Part shown: positions 37,396-49,434 of the stretch, in pieces | Numbering within the stretch: the first letter of the stretch is position 1 | Layout: each line of letters opens with the position of its first letter | NCBI GenBank assembly: GCA_036023115.1 | Contig: JAYKKT010000059.1 | Span: 3,944,001 to 4,008,000, forward strand | DNA length: 64,000 nt | Reading direction: 5' to 3' | Origin: Brasenia schreberi | Lineage: Eukaryota; Streptophyta; Magnoliopsida; Nymphaeales; Cabombaceae | Program-made: the position numbers and the translations under genes | Notes under the pieces: model-generated | Seen by the model: the letters and a program-made list of their open reading frames with translations, nothing else | What the model was told of the DNA's origin: nothing | The model's database searches: none

Positions 37396-37659
37396 AGAGC
37401 AAAATAAAAATGGAATTCAAAAGCAAAAAGCCTAAATCAAGAGGCTTGATCAATCGAACCAAACCAAAACCATAAATTATAAACATACATACATTCTTGC
37501 GCACAGCTTTCCTATTGTGCCCGGAGAAACACTGAAGTGCAGAAATGAACAATCGCGACTCCAGAAGAACAAGAAAATATCCACAATATCGATAAATGCA
37601 ACTGCAGCCACAGCATTTACAACCGGTTCAATTGAGCTTTAGACTTTAGCAATGGAATT

Positions 37660-38880
37660 TTGTCATACCCCGACCACAGGATCCGCCTTAGTGAACCCTA
37701 TTTGACCGGTCCTGTAGCACCACAAGCCCAAGGCATGAGATACTATAGAACTCCAAACGTAGACAAATCTAAACAATATTTTCCAAATTATCCTCATTAA
37801 GTCTCACAAGTCAAATTTACAATCTTCAATGTCTATATGCTACACCAATTATAATTACGGACCAAGTGTTAAAATATACACTAAATTCAAGTTAGTACAA
37901 CCTTTTCTAAACCTTTAATGTGTGTGCTACACTCGTCTTCTTAGCATTGATTGCACTAGGCTCTACATACCAACACATGCCTACTAGATACATATACACT
38001 CTCAATAGGATCATATACTAGAAGCTTAGAATCTCAATGCATAACTACATTTATCAAATTCACTAAATAACAAACACTTAAAATCAAGTAGGCAAACCAT
38101 ACATCCTCGCATGCAAATCCATTCATCCACATACACACTCGCACACGTTTTATTTAGTTTCAATAATTATGGTTTATACATTGCTAAAATCAAGGCTACA
38201 AGAGTGTTCCGAACTTTGCTAATGGCCTTTTGGTACATAGGGACTTCAACGTACACGGGCTAGGATGCTTGGGAATTCACCCTTCACTTCCTTGGGCGAA
38301 ATGCCTAACAGTTACCACCAAGAACCAATATCTAGAGACTCCATGCACAAACGTACACATATTGCCAATATTTTCACACAATTAGGTTCTCAATCCTTTT
38401 AATTTTTTGTTTGAATCAAGTACATAACCCATTCACAAATATCAAAACGATATACAAAAAGTTTCTCGTCATTAATATTCACATATCAAACCACATTCAT
38501 CTCATCATTCCAAATCAATGCAACCACACATTCAACATTACATACAATCATGACTCATAAAAATATAAATATAAATATAAATATTGCAAAGTAATTCTCA
38601 ACAAATATCATAAACAACTCGACATTTATGAAACCATTAATAAATCCCGCTCATTCAACCAAACAAAACAACCCCTAGCATACTTCGACTAAGAAAAGCA
38701 TATCCACTTACCTACCAGAAGCCACAAACCGCATATAATATCTCCTAGTCATCTCATTTAATCCCTAGACAAGCATAAAATTATGTTAGAGATATTGTTT
38801 TCTTAATTACAAGGCTACAAATTCAAACCACACCCAATTTGAAGTCCCAATGGCTCCAAAACCGACAAAATCCCTTAACC
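37660..38880. other. Unassigned region, possible LTR fragment
   Basis: Starts with TGTCATACCCCGACC, a form common at the start of plant LTRs, and continues with C- and A-rich non-coding sequence. No matching second LTR, primer-binding site or polyprotein was found, so the LTR idea is weak. Confidence 0.25.
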
Positions 38881-39175
38881 GACTCATGAAGAAATGGCAT
38901 ACTTCTTTGAAGTTAATATTGGGTTACATCAAGGATCAACTTTAAGTTCATACTTATTTATAATAGTAATTGATGAGTTAACAAAATATATTCAAGATGA
39001 AGTACCTTGGTGTATGTTATTTGCAAATGACATTGTGTTAGTGGAGGAGTCTAAGAAAAAAAGTTAATAGAAAATTGGAACTATGGAGAGAAACATTAGA
39101 AAGTAAAGGCTTCTGACTTAGTAGAACTAAGACAGAATATATGAAATGTAAGTTTGATCATTTGGTTAACTCCGC
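38880..39175 (+). mobile_element. RTE reverse-transcriptase fragment
   Basis: Encodes HQGSTLS.YLFI.VIDELTK and CMLFANDIVLVEESK, the RT palm with the catalytic FADD changed to FAND. It ends abruptly at 39175 in unrelated sequence just before the 5' repeats of the next LINE. Confidence 0.8.
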
Positions 39176-39359
39176 CCATGTAAGGGATCACCCTTGCATT
39201 GCCGGTCCCAAGCCCAGATAAAAGAGGAGGGTTGTGTTAGGCTTCCGACAACCAGCGTAAAACTTCGTCGAATTTTTATAATATAGATTACAAAAATTAT
39301 GAGCATTGCTTTGGGGCGTCCCCGCCTAGCGACGTGCTGCAGAGCTTGAATGCAGTAAT

Positions 39360-42300
39360 AAGTAAGTAAGGGCCACTACATTTTCGCCCGAATGTAGCCA
39401 ATCAATTGCAGAGAGGGTTCCCACATCATGGACGGGTATGGGTAAAGAAGTTAGTCCCGCTACATTGTTGCTCGAATGTAATGAATAATTTTCAGAGAGG
39501 GTTCCCACATCATGGATGGGTATGGGTAAAAAAGTTAGTCCCGCTACATTGTCGCTCGAATGTAATGAATAATTTTCAGAGAGGGCTACATTACCGCCCG
39601 AATGTAGTGAATAATTTTTAAAGAGGGCCTCCGCATTTTGAATATGGATGACCACCCGAATGTAGTGAATAATTTTCAGAGAGGGTCTCCGCATTTTGAA
39701 TATGGACGGATGTAAGATTCATATTGATTCTTAGAATATTATAACATTATCCAGTAAGCTAATGGAGGTGGTAGATACTATGATTCGGAGAAAGATTCAT
39801 ATTCTATGTTTACAAGAAACAAAATGGGTTGGAGAAAAAGCAAAGGAGATAGAGGATATAGGTTTTAAATTATGGTACTAAGGTAAAGAAAAGGCTCAAA
39901 ACGGAGTTATTATCATAAATAAAGATTTAAAGGATAGTGTAGTAGACATACAACGATATGGTGACTAAATCATGACGTTGAAATTAGTGTTAGGAGAAGA
40001 GCTTTTGAATATAGTTTGTGATTACACACCCCAAGTAAAACTAGAAGATAGTATAAAGACAGCTTTTTGAGAAGAGTTAGATAAAGTGATTTCAAAGATT
40101 CCACAAAGGGAGATGATTTGTTTAAGAGGAGACTTAAATTGACATGTCGGTAGAGAGGCATTAGGATATCAAGGGATTCATGGAAACTTTGGTTTTGGGG
40201 ATATAAATTAGGAAGGTAGGGAGATTTTAAATTTTGCTATGGCATTTGATCTCTTTATAGTCAATACAATCATCAAAAAACGAGATAAACATTCAATTAC
40301 TTATAAGAGTGGTTTATCACAAACACAAATTGATTACTTTATGTGTAGAAAGAAAGATAGAGTGTGTTGTAAAGATTGCAAGGTAATTCCAGGAGAAAGC
40401 TTAATCACCCAACATCGACTTTTAGTTATGAATTTATAAATAAAAAAATGGACAAAGAAGAAAAGAGTGCATCGAGCTATCGGGACTAAATGGTGGAACC
40501 TCAAAAGCGAGAAAGAAGATATATTTAAACAGAAAGTCCTTCAAGGAGATGTTTGGAATTATGTTGGTACACCTTGTGATATGTGGAACAATATGACTAT
40601 ATATTAAGAAAGTGGCGAAAGATATGTTAGGTGAATCTAAGAGAGGTGTACCGGCATAAAAAGAAGCTTGGTGGTGGAGTGAAATAGTGCAAAATAAAAT
40701 CAAGGCAAAGAGGGCATGTTACAAATTACATTATGCTAAGAAAACTAGTGAAACTTTAGAGGCTTATAAGAAAGCAAAGAAGCAAGCGAAAAAAGCCGTT
40801 AGTAAAGCAAAAGCTAAAATTTGGGAGGCTTTATATAAAAACTCAACTGAAAAGAGGGTGAAAGTGATATTTTTAGGATAGCTATGGGCTAGAGATAAGA
40901 AAACTAAAGATCTTAATTATGTTAGATCCATCAAAGACGAGGATGAAAAATTCTAGTGGCAAATGATGATATAAGAAATAGATTGAAAAACTATTTTTGT
41001 AAGTTTTTTAATGAAAATAAAGATGTTAATATTAGCTTAAGAGAGTTAGCCAAATCAGAAAAGTATATAAACCACAATTTCTACCAACGTATTCAAAAGA
41101 ATGAAGTCAAAGAAGCTCTTAAACATATGAAGGGTGGTAAATCAGTAGGACCAGATAATATTCCTATGGAAGTTTGGAAAATACTAGGAGAAATAGGAAT
41201 CACTTAGCTCACAAGACTATTTAATGAAATATGAAAAAACCAAAAGATGCCCGAGGAATGGAGAGCAAGTACACTTATACCCATATATAAGAACAAGGGA
41301 GATATTCAAAATTATGTATATGTTAACGAGCCATACTATGAAATTGTGGGAAAGAATTATCGAACATAGGTTAAGACAAGTATCAAGTATAATAGAGAAC
41401 CAACTTGGATTCATGTCAGGCATATCTACTGTTGAAGCAATTCACCTTTTGAGACGTCTTATAGAACATTTTAGAGCAAAAAAGAAAGACCTTCATATTT
41501 ATAGATCTACAAAAAGCTTATGATAGGGTACTGAGGGAGGTTCTTTGAAAAACTTTGGAGAAAAGAGGTATCCCATGGACATACATTAACCTTATAAGAG
41601 ACATGTATGCTGGTGCAAAAACATGTGTGAGGACTAATGAAGGAATGACACACTTCCTTGAAGTTGATATTGAGTTACATCAAGGATCAACTTTAAGTCC
41701 ATACTTATTTATAATGGTGATTGATGAGTTAACAAAACATATTTAAGATGAAGTACCTTGGTGTATGTTATTTGCTGATGACATTGTGTTAGTGGAGGAG
41801 TCTAAGAAAAAAGTTAATAGAAAATTAGAACTATAGAGAGAAACATTAGAAAGCAAATGCCTTCCGACTTAGTAGAACAAAGACATAATATATGGAATGT
41901 AAGTTTGATCACTGGGTTACTTCAGAGGACATAGAAATTAAAATTGGCACACATTGCATCCCCTAAAAGGAAAGTTTTAAATACCTAGGGTCAATTTTCA
42001 AAGTGATGGAAGAATTGATGGAGATGTTACGTATAGAATTAATAATGGTTGGTTAAAATGGAGAGGAGGAGCGTCGAGGAGGAGTGTCAGGTATTCTTTG
42101 TGATAAGAAGATACCATTAAAGTTTAAAGGTAAATATTATAGAGTGGTTCTTAGTGTTGGGCAGTTAATCATCAACATGTACAAAAGATGTCTGTGACAG
42201 AAATGAAGATATTGAGATGGATGAGTGGTCATACAAGAAAAGACCGTATACATAATGAGGTTATTAGAAACAAATTAGGAGTGACACCAATAGAAGATAA

Positions 42301-42574
42301 AATGAGAGAATATCGTTTAAGATGGTTTGGACATATATAAAGAAGATCAAAAGAAAAACCTATAAGAAGGTATGAAAAACTAAATTTGGAGAGTATTAAA
42401 AGAGCTAGAGGACGACCACAAAAGTGTTGGAAAGAAACAATAAAGAATGATCTAGCTTATTGTGAGTTAACTGCTAACATGGCACACGATAAGGATATGT
42501 GGAAACAAAGAATCCATGTAGCCGACCCCATCTAGTATGGGAAAAGGCTTAGTTGTTGTTGTTGTTGTTGAAGC
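39360..42574 (+). mobile_element. Near-full-length RTE-clade LINE (inactive)
   Basis: Order: 5' tandem repeats (39360-39720), endonuclease (39770-40440) and reverse transcriptase (40690-41900), 3' region and a (TTG)n tail ending near 42574. Endonuclease landmarks seen: LQETKW, RGDLN, QTQIDYF; the usual SDH-type end reads TQH. RT landmarks: [36 protein letters not shown], and FADD. A one-base shift separates IEHF..DLHI from DLQKAYDRV near 41500, and there are stops at several places, so it cannot act alone. Length of about 3.2 kb suits plant RTE elements, which carry one ORF. The 5' target-site duplication was not identified. Confidence 0.88.
39375..39715. repeat. Tandem 5' repeats of the RTE LINE, about 84-bp period
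   Basis: GAGAGGGTTC-type starts at 39411, 39495 and 39579 are 84 bases apart, each followed by CTACATTG and CGAATGTA(A/G)TGAATAATTTT. Shorter degenerate units follow at 39621 and 39679. The LINE at 22690 has only one such unit. Confidence 0.8.
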
Positions 42575-42579
42575 TATGA

Positions 42580-43790
42580 GCCTAGCATGGCGCTTCAAAA
42601 CCAAGTCCAAATTGGATACCGAACGGCACCGAAACAGCTGAAAAACCTTAATCACGTCTAAAATACTCTACTTGAGAACCGAGAATGGATCGATTAAGGA
42701 TAGAGAATAATGGGTTTACATGGAAACAGTGCAATAAGGAAGCTGGCATATCACATGGACACGAAGACGGGACACGCTATGTTTAATTAAACAATGGATC
42801 TAGTAATGAATCCTGCACCAAATATAACTTGAATCCCTACCCAACAAGACTGACTTGGCCAAGTCGATTGTCTGAACAACCACCCTAGCCAGTTCGCCAG
42901 CCAGGGTTCACACTGCCTTCTTCCAAGGTGGATATAGGTGGATTCAAAACCTCCATCCTGACCCACTCTACAAATCCGCCACAAACATCAACTATTATAA
43001 CTGATGACTATGCTGGAAAAGATTAGAAAATAAAGATAACCCGTATACTTTAAAATCCCATGAATCTCGTCTTCCGCCTGATTCTCTATGCTCGTGGTGC
43101 TGCCTGCGAACCACTTCTTCTTTATTAAAATCCCATGAATCCGTTGTCTTACACAAACTGGTATGGCCGTCTGGATGATATTTCTGTAGTTACTAGTCTC
43201 TGTTGTCAGTGTTGTGTACAGGCTAATCTGCAACCAAACCAAGAACAAAATAACCTTCGAGACTCAGATTGTTGCTCTTTTTGTTCAATCTTCATAAAAT
43301 ATCTAATGCATACTATATGCAGACATTTTTTCATTAATCTAATGTATTCCTAGGTAAGAAACAGCTCTCAGATTTAGCATGCCGCCTTTTAGATACACAA
43401 CCATAAAATATCCCCAGACTAAATTGGTATCGGTAACAGTTGTGTACCTGACAAATTCTGCAATACCTTAACCACTTATACTAACAGTAGCCATCTTTAC
43501 GCTAAACCCAGCTTCAAATACCCTATCCATTGTATTTTTGGGTGCAAAAACAAATAATAGTAAAATTTCTGCTACATTCTGTTTGCATATCTTCTTGTTC
43601 GTGAAAATGCGATGGTGCATTACACACTAATGGCAACAGCATAATTTCCTAGACACCTCTAAGAAAGGAAAACAATAATAATTTCATACATAAAACTTTA
43701 TACATATTAGCCTACATTCTCTCACATTAACAAGGATATTGCACATAATGGAGGGGAGTAATAACTGTCACTCAGCAATTAGTATTTAGT
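42580..43790. other. Unassigned sequence between LINE and CW exon of the pseudogene
   Basis: Frames at 42787-42984 and 42988-43248 on minus read low-similarity peptides; one short segment (TTTTAATAAAGAAGAAGTGG to TTTAAAG) contains a repeated GATTCATGGGATTTTA. No family recognised. Confidence 0.4.
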
Positions 43791-45398
43791 ACCTCTATTC
43801 AACCTGAGAAGATATTGAAATGATTCTGAGCTGATCTCCCCAGGCGCAGAACAAGAATCTTCGCATTGCAGTTCATATCATCAAAACATACTGAAAATAA
43901 AATGCAACAAATATGACCAACAAAAGTATTTGTGAGACAAAGGAAAACCAGAGTTTTAATGAAGCAGACATTGGTTTCTTAGTCATAAGCAAGATAAAAT
44001 TGTCATTTACTTCGATCTCATAGTCCTAACCTTACAGAATTATTCGATAAACATATGTAATTGCATTGGTTTCAATCTTATAGTCATCAATTAATTTCAT
44101 GCGCTATTGCAATTCCCAAGCCTCGCAAATCACCATTCAGCAACAAGATCACAGACACATGTGGTATGATGACAAATGAAGGCTATGAGTAGGCTCTTCT
44201 CTTGTCTATCAAAATTAACTTCCTTGGGTCATTGAATTAAATATGATCAAAGAACCTGTATGATGCAAGAGATGATCCACATGAACTAGTTTTCAAGTTT
44301 CAACAACTATTTCAGCATCCAAAAACTTTGTTTTCTTGTTGCAGGGTGCTTGCAGCATTGGCTCGGGAGAGATGTTGTCAGAAGAAACCCACCATGCATT
44401 ATGTCAGATAAGCATCAGGTGTCACTGTTACAGTATTGAAGTACCTTTTTCTATTCTGCACAGGTATATAAAGTCGGCATCTTGCATATATGAGAACTGC
44501 AACTATTCTTTCTGAACACTTCATTAATGATGAGAAATTGAGAACAAGTATCTCACCGATGTGCAAAAAAGAATGAAATGTATAGTTATTACTGTTTTCA
44601 AATATTTTTGTCAACTACAGTTTTTGGGTTCAAGTATATATTTGTTATGTGGCATTCATCTGCTTCCACAGCCTCCTGTCTCACCATGGTTCAGTACACT
44701 GAACAAGGAACATCACAATGGAAAGCTAAATCCTCCAACCACTAACCTTTTAGGACCGCATGAATTTTCTGAACATGTCCTAGGAGTAAGAAGTGCATCT
44801 ACTGGTAACTTCACCACTTTGAGCAACTATAACATTGAGCGCATTGATCTGCCTGCCCACTGAAAATATCAGTTGCCAACTCTGTGGAGTCAATTAACAT
44901 ATTAAAAAGGAAACAAGCATAAGTAGTTCGTTATGGTTAATCAACAAGAAATGATCCCATAAGTGACAAATTGAACATAACCAACATGCAGCTAAAATAC
45001 AATTAACGCACCAAAATAAACAGGTAACAGAAAAGCAAAAGCAATAAATCATGTACACGCGTAGAACAAGCACAAAAGGCCAGAGGCTAAAATGCACCCC
45101 TAATGATGAGAGGAAGACAGGTAAAACTTGCCTTGCCACACAAGTTGCAATCTCCCCATCCAGTTTCATTGGCATGAAACATGTCACAGAAAATAGATTT
45201 CTCGTATGATACCCTACAGTCATTGCAATCAAAAAAAATTTAGGCTGGTCTTTTCTAATTTTTCCATCAAAAACAGATGTGTAACAGCAGAGAATGGAAA
45301 GGAAATTGGTATTTCATTCATATTGTTCTTTTCATGTTTGATCGTACATTCAACTAAAATAACTAAGTGACATGAACAAGTTGCTAGTGAATCTGCAA

Positions 45399-45889
45399 CA
45401 ACAACTAAGCCTTTTCCCATACTAGATGGGATCGGCTACATGGATTCTTTGTTTCCACAAGGCCCTATCATGTGTCATGCTAGCAGTTAACTCAATATAA
45501 ATTAGATCATTCTTTATTGTTTCTTTTCAACACTTTTGTGGTCACCCTCTTACTTTTTTAACATTTTTATAATCTAGTTTTCATATATTTTTACGATAAC
45601 ATCCTTGAGTCGTCTTTGTGTATGTCCAAACCATTTTAAACGATTTTTCTTCATTTTATCCTCTATTGGTGCTACTCCCAAATTGTTTCTAATAACTTCA
45701 TTATGTATTCGATCTTTCCTTGTATGACCGCTCATCCATCTCAACATCTTTATTTCTGCTATGGACATACTTTGCACATGTTGATAATTATTCTGCTATG
45801 GACATACTTTGCACATGTTGATAATTAACTGCCCAACACTCAAAACCATAAAACATAGCAGGTCCAATTCTGCTCTATAATTTTTACCA
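45399..45889 (-). mobile_element. 5'-truncated RTE LINE with perfect 15-bp TSD
   Basis: Minus-strand RTE 3' part with tail CAACAACTAAGCC. Flanked by CTAGTGAATCTGCAA at 45384-45398 and 45890-45904, identical. Near its 5' end a 33-base unit (CTGCTATGGACATACTTTGC...) is tandemly duplicated at about 45756-45822. It sits in the long first intron of the VAL-like pseudogene. Confidence 0.9.
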
Positions 45890-45904
45890 CTAGTGAATCT
45901 GCAA

Positions 45905-47468
45905 GGAAAGAAAACTTCAGATTATTGCATGTTGTGCCCCATTCAAGATGACAAAACCTTTAAAAAGGCCAAATGTTTCAATTATACATAATGGAAGACC
46001 AAAACAAGTTACCAAATAAAAAGGGCTACAAAGGACTGTGAATACGTTTTCTTTTTCTTTAGTTATTCCTGGAATGATACAGAGATTGAACGCAGAGCAG
46101 TAGAACATAAGAACAATCCAAAAGTTGAATGGTACAATTTAAATTATATCATCAACTATCCACACCATGTTTTTTTAACTGCATAAGTTAACCGATCTGG
46201 AACTCCTTCACCATAATTATGATGAACCAAATCTCATGGGAGCTTTTAGTTTATTATCAATATGACTCATGCTATGACCAAAGGTTGAGATTAACAGCAA
46301 AAACCAGCCTTCCCATGGTAAATACCCTAAGGCATCTTCAACATCCTTAATCTATTTCAAGTTGGCTTTATCTAAACATTAGGAATCACAGGATCTCGTC
46401 TGATTCAAGGGGATGCAGGACCTCAACATGCGTAGACTGGCAATTACTTCCTTTTTTTATAAGGAAAAAATTGCTTCTAAAAGATCGGAATCACTGACCA
46501 TTATTTTGGTAACTGAACACTATTTTCAAAGCTGGCATCACTTCTCATGCCTTTTCTGCAACATCAAGACATCTTTGTTAGAAAAGTTCTTGTATTTTAC
46601 AAAATTTTGAAGATATCAAGCTCGGTTACCTGACCATGGCCTTTTGATTCTAAAAGGTAGAAACTAGAAACACTGACCAAACATACCAAACCCATAAATT
46701 AAAGCAACTAAAAGCACGTTACAATTGCTCTCCATGGCACCATGGCATTAAAATCTAGAAATCATAATTAGAATGTAGAAGGTTATTTTCTCCATACATC
46801 CCCATCATTCCGCTACCATGGCATGAAGATGCATCAACTGTCATCACTCATCAGTCATAATATTATATCAAGATCATGCTATTCCATGAAGACATGCAAC
46901 AATCAAAGGCTTCAGCGTAGTGACATTCCCCAACAAGGGTTTTGACTTGTGCCAGTAGTTTACTGTAGTCAGGAGGCCCTTAGGTTGCATATAACACGAG
47001 CAACACAAGCGTTGACAAACTGGTTAATCCCAGGAACTCCGTCTCAATCAGTGAAGCAAGAAGGCTTGGGGAAAAGAAAAGAAAATGAGTTTTGAATTAC
47101 ACACAGTCTGCAATAAATAAGCCCGCTGCCACTAAACGCAAATATAGTGTCCATACTCTAAAAGTCTGCTAAAAACACCGAACATCCAAATGAGCAACCA
47201 TCCGCGCAAACTGCATATTGCATTGGCATGAAGCACTGACAAACATTTCCAAACCACATTCGTCAACTAGAAACACCGTCATAACCATACGAACAAATCA
47301 AACTTTTCAACAAAATCACACGGGAAAAAGAAAGAACTATGTATGAAAAACTCTTGTTTCTCATAAACAGATAACCAACGCCAGTCGATACAAATACCAA
47401 CATCACAATCACAACCAGAAGAAAGGAAGAAACTGTAAACTAAAGATCGACGTGAAGAGACTACATAC
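45905..47468. other. Intron-like sequence of the VAL-like pseudogene
   Basis: AT-rich sequence without a recognised repeat or coding segment between zinc-finger exons 1 and 2 of the relic. Confidence 0.5.
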
Positions 47469-48389
47469 TCATAAGTATAAACAGATTGGGATGCCGCCTG
47501 CCTGTAGCAGACCCATTCCTCCACCAACTCGTCGAAGTTGCCCCACAACTCGGATTCAGGCAGGCCCCGGCGTGCATCTTCACCTACCTCCTTTACTTTC
47601 CTCGCCCGAACATCAATATTTTAAGGAAAAGGGCCCAATTGTCGCTCACCGACGAAGCACGATCCCTCGTTTGTCGTTGATGCCCAAAACCACGATTCTC
47701 ATCCGAAACACGAAGAAAAGAAAGCACACCGATCTCCTCTTTTCCCTCCGTCCCCTTGCACCCTTTCAAAAGCCCAATGCCCCACGAAGCTCCCCATTTC
47801 TCCGGCGCTCCAGGATCCGGAGTGAGGGGTATTTTCACCATCCGAATCGCTGGCAAACAACTCACCATCTCGCGGCCGAGGAGGCGTGATGCATGCATGC
47901 ACGCGCGATCAAACGCTTTTATTTTCATTACACAACACCATAATTTTTGACTGACTAAGATTTCACCCAAAAAATTGATCAGTGAATAACTGCACTTTAT
48001 TCAAGTGATTCCAACAAACAAGCATCAAGGAAACAACGATAATGACAAATATTTCAAGTGGTATCAATATTACATTGTCTTCATCCTTATATAGTTTCCG
48101 TTTCAGATGCACCACACGGAAAAAGAAGAAAAGAAGAAGCAAAGGAAGGGAAAAGGAGAAGTGTTAGAAAATGGAGTCATAACAGACTACTCCAAACGAA
48201 AGGAAATGCGGATCGCATCTACAAGTATTCCTTATTTTATAAGTCAAATCAAAGGATTAGAGAAAGCAAAGAGAGAAAGAAAAGATGATAGGAATCGAAT
48301 ACTTTTGCACCCAAATCCGACGATCAACGCCTCCGAAAAGACGCACCTTCACACCATCGATCCGCCGTCAGATGGAACGGATTAGATGA

Positions 48390-48695
48390 TCATGCATCAT
48401 TCAATCGGTTGAGCCCGCGGAGCTGATCAGTGACCTGAACGACCTCTTCACGCATGCTGCGGATGACATCGAGCGGGAGCGATCCGATCTTCTCGAGAAG
48501 AGACGCCATACGGTACTGAAGGCGCGCGAGCTCCTGTAGTAAGGCGCCCAATTCTCCGTGGATCTGCATCCTCTCATCGAGATCGTCCTCCTCCAGCCCT
48601 TCATTGTCCAACTCTTCGCCCTCCCGCCGTTGATACGCCAAGAAGATACCTTCTTCGAGAAGCCTCCGCCGCTCCCTCCCCCTCTCCTTCCCCAT
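48390..48695 (-). CDS. Small charged hypothetical protein, 101 aa
   Basis: One ATG-to-stop frame starting MGKERGRERRRLLEEG, a basic patch like a nuclear signal, then an acidic stretch (EGEELDNEGLEEDDLDERM), then an amphipathic Leu-rich segment (ELARLQYRMASLLEKIGSLP) that looks coiled-coil-like. Codon use is not repetitive and the C-terminus ends cleanly. A TATA-like CTATATATAG about 210 bases upstream (48908-48917) could be its promoter. The overlapping frames on the other strand are less protein-like. I do not recognise the family; it could also be a 5' exon of something longer. Confidence 0.45.
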   Translation of the reverse strand: MGKERGRERRRLLEEGIFLAYQRREGEELDNEGLEEDDLDERMQIHGELGALLQELARLQYRMASLLEKIGSLPLDVIRSMREEVVQVTDQLRGLNRLNDA

Positions 48696-48907
48696 CTGAA
48701 CTTACTCTTCTTCCTGGCTGTGGTTGCAGGAGAAGATTACGGATTAGGGTTTGGTGGGACGCCTTTGAAAGGCGTTTCCCGCAGGATCGAACTCTAGTTA
48801 CAAGAACCAACCTTAAAGAGAATCGTTTTTCCTCCTCCTTCCTTTTATGGCTTCAGGTCTAAGAAAGCCTCGTTCTTATTACGACTTTGTCAGACCCATG
48901 CTTGGAC

Positions 48908-48917
48908 TATATATAGA
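48908..48917 (-). promoter_or_regulatory. Possible TATA box for the 101-aa gene
   Basis: CTATATATAG on the minus strand, 213 bases before the start codon at 48695. It is in AT-rich sequence, so specificity is low. Confidence 0.3.
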
Positions 48918-49325
48918 TATAGAGAGATTGAGTAGTGGTAAATCTTAAACCTTATATTTTTACTAAAACATCTTAATTATTTGATTAACATGAAGAACAG
49001 TGAAGAGTTTAATTAAAAGTACAGCTATATTCTTATAATGTGTATTCAATACATCATGTTTTTTCTTCATCACATCAATTATTCATCTTAAACGATAAAT
49101 AGTTGCATTTTATACCCAATGTGTTTTTTTATCCTCTCAATTATTCATCTCAAAACTCAAAAATCGAACGATTGAGATGATAAAAATAAATTTCATCACA
49201 CGATTTGAGTATTTACCATTACCACTCTTTTTCAATGACTCTTGAAATTTAAATTCAAAAATTAAAGAGTTTGCATGCCCATAAACATGTATTTTTTGTT
49301 TATTTGAATATACTTATGCCTAAGT

Positions 49326-49434
<109 letters not shown>

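Larger units (their letters stand above)
35670..47577 (-). pseudogene. VAL/HSI2-like B3-CW regulator, decayed and lacking the B3 domain
   Basis: Pieces on the minus strand occur in the order of a VAL/HSI2 protein (a repressor of seed genes). (1) 47577-47469: CLNPSCGATST, the N-terminal zinc-finger start, with small indels after it; donor GTATGT at 47468. (2) 45213-45132: VSYEKSIFCDMFHANETGWG then DCNLCGK, closely like the VAL zinc-finger exon; its donor is GC (AAG|GCAAGT). (3) 44859-44747: CAQCYSCSKW, a stop and one-base shift, then LPVDALLTPRTCSENS, the CW domain with two signature Trp changed to Cys and one deleted. (4) about 43870-43793: CSAPGEISSESFQYLLRLN, the end of CW. (5) 35935-35670: [14 protein letters not shown], a frameshift, then PRHRPGC and CIVCIQPSS and CTCNVR, the C-terminal Cys-rich block with one Cys changed to Arg. 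The B3 domain and the LHCGC exon were not found. Family assignment rests on memory of VAL proteins; decay is read directly. Confidence 0.75.

Noticed and set aside
37660..38880. Complete LTR retrotransposon
   Set aside because: A TGTCATACCCCG start is LTR-like, but there is no second LTR, primer-binding site or polyprotein.
39375..39715. Regularly spaced repeats resembling a CRISPR array
   Set aside because: The period is about 84 bases with no distinct spacers, the units are diverged, and they form the leader of a LINE in a plant genome.
44561..44863. 100-aa plus-strand frame
   Set aside because: It is antisense to the CW-domain exon of the VAL-like relic and has no domain of its own.
47452..47889. 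145-aa plus-strand frame and 125-aa minus-strand frame (47593-47970)
   Set aside because: Both overlap the decayed first exon and leader of the VAL-like relic and show no recognisable domain; composition is uneven.
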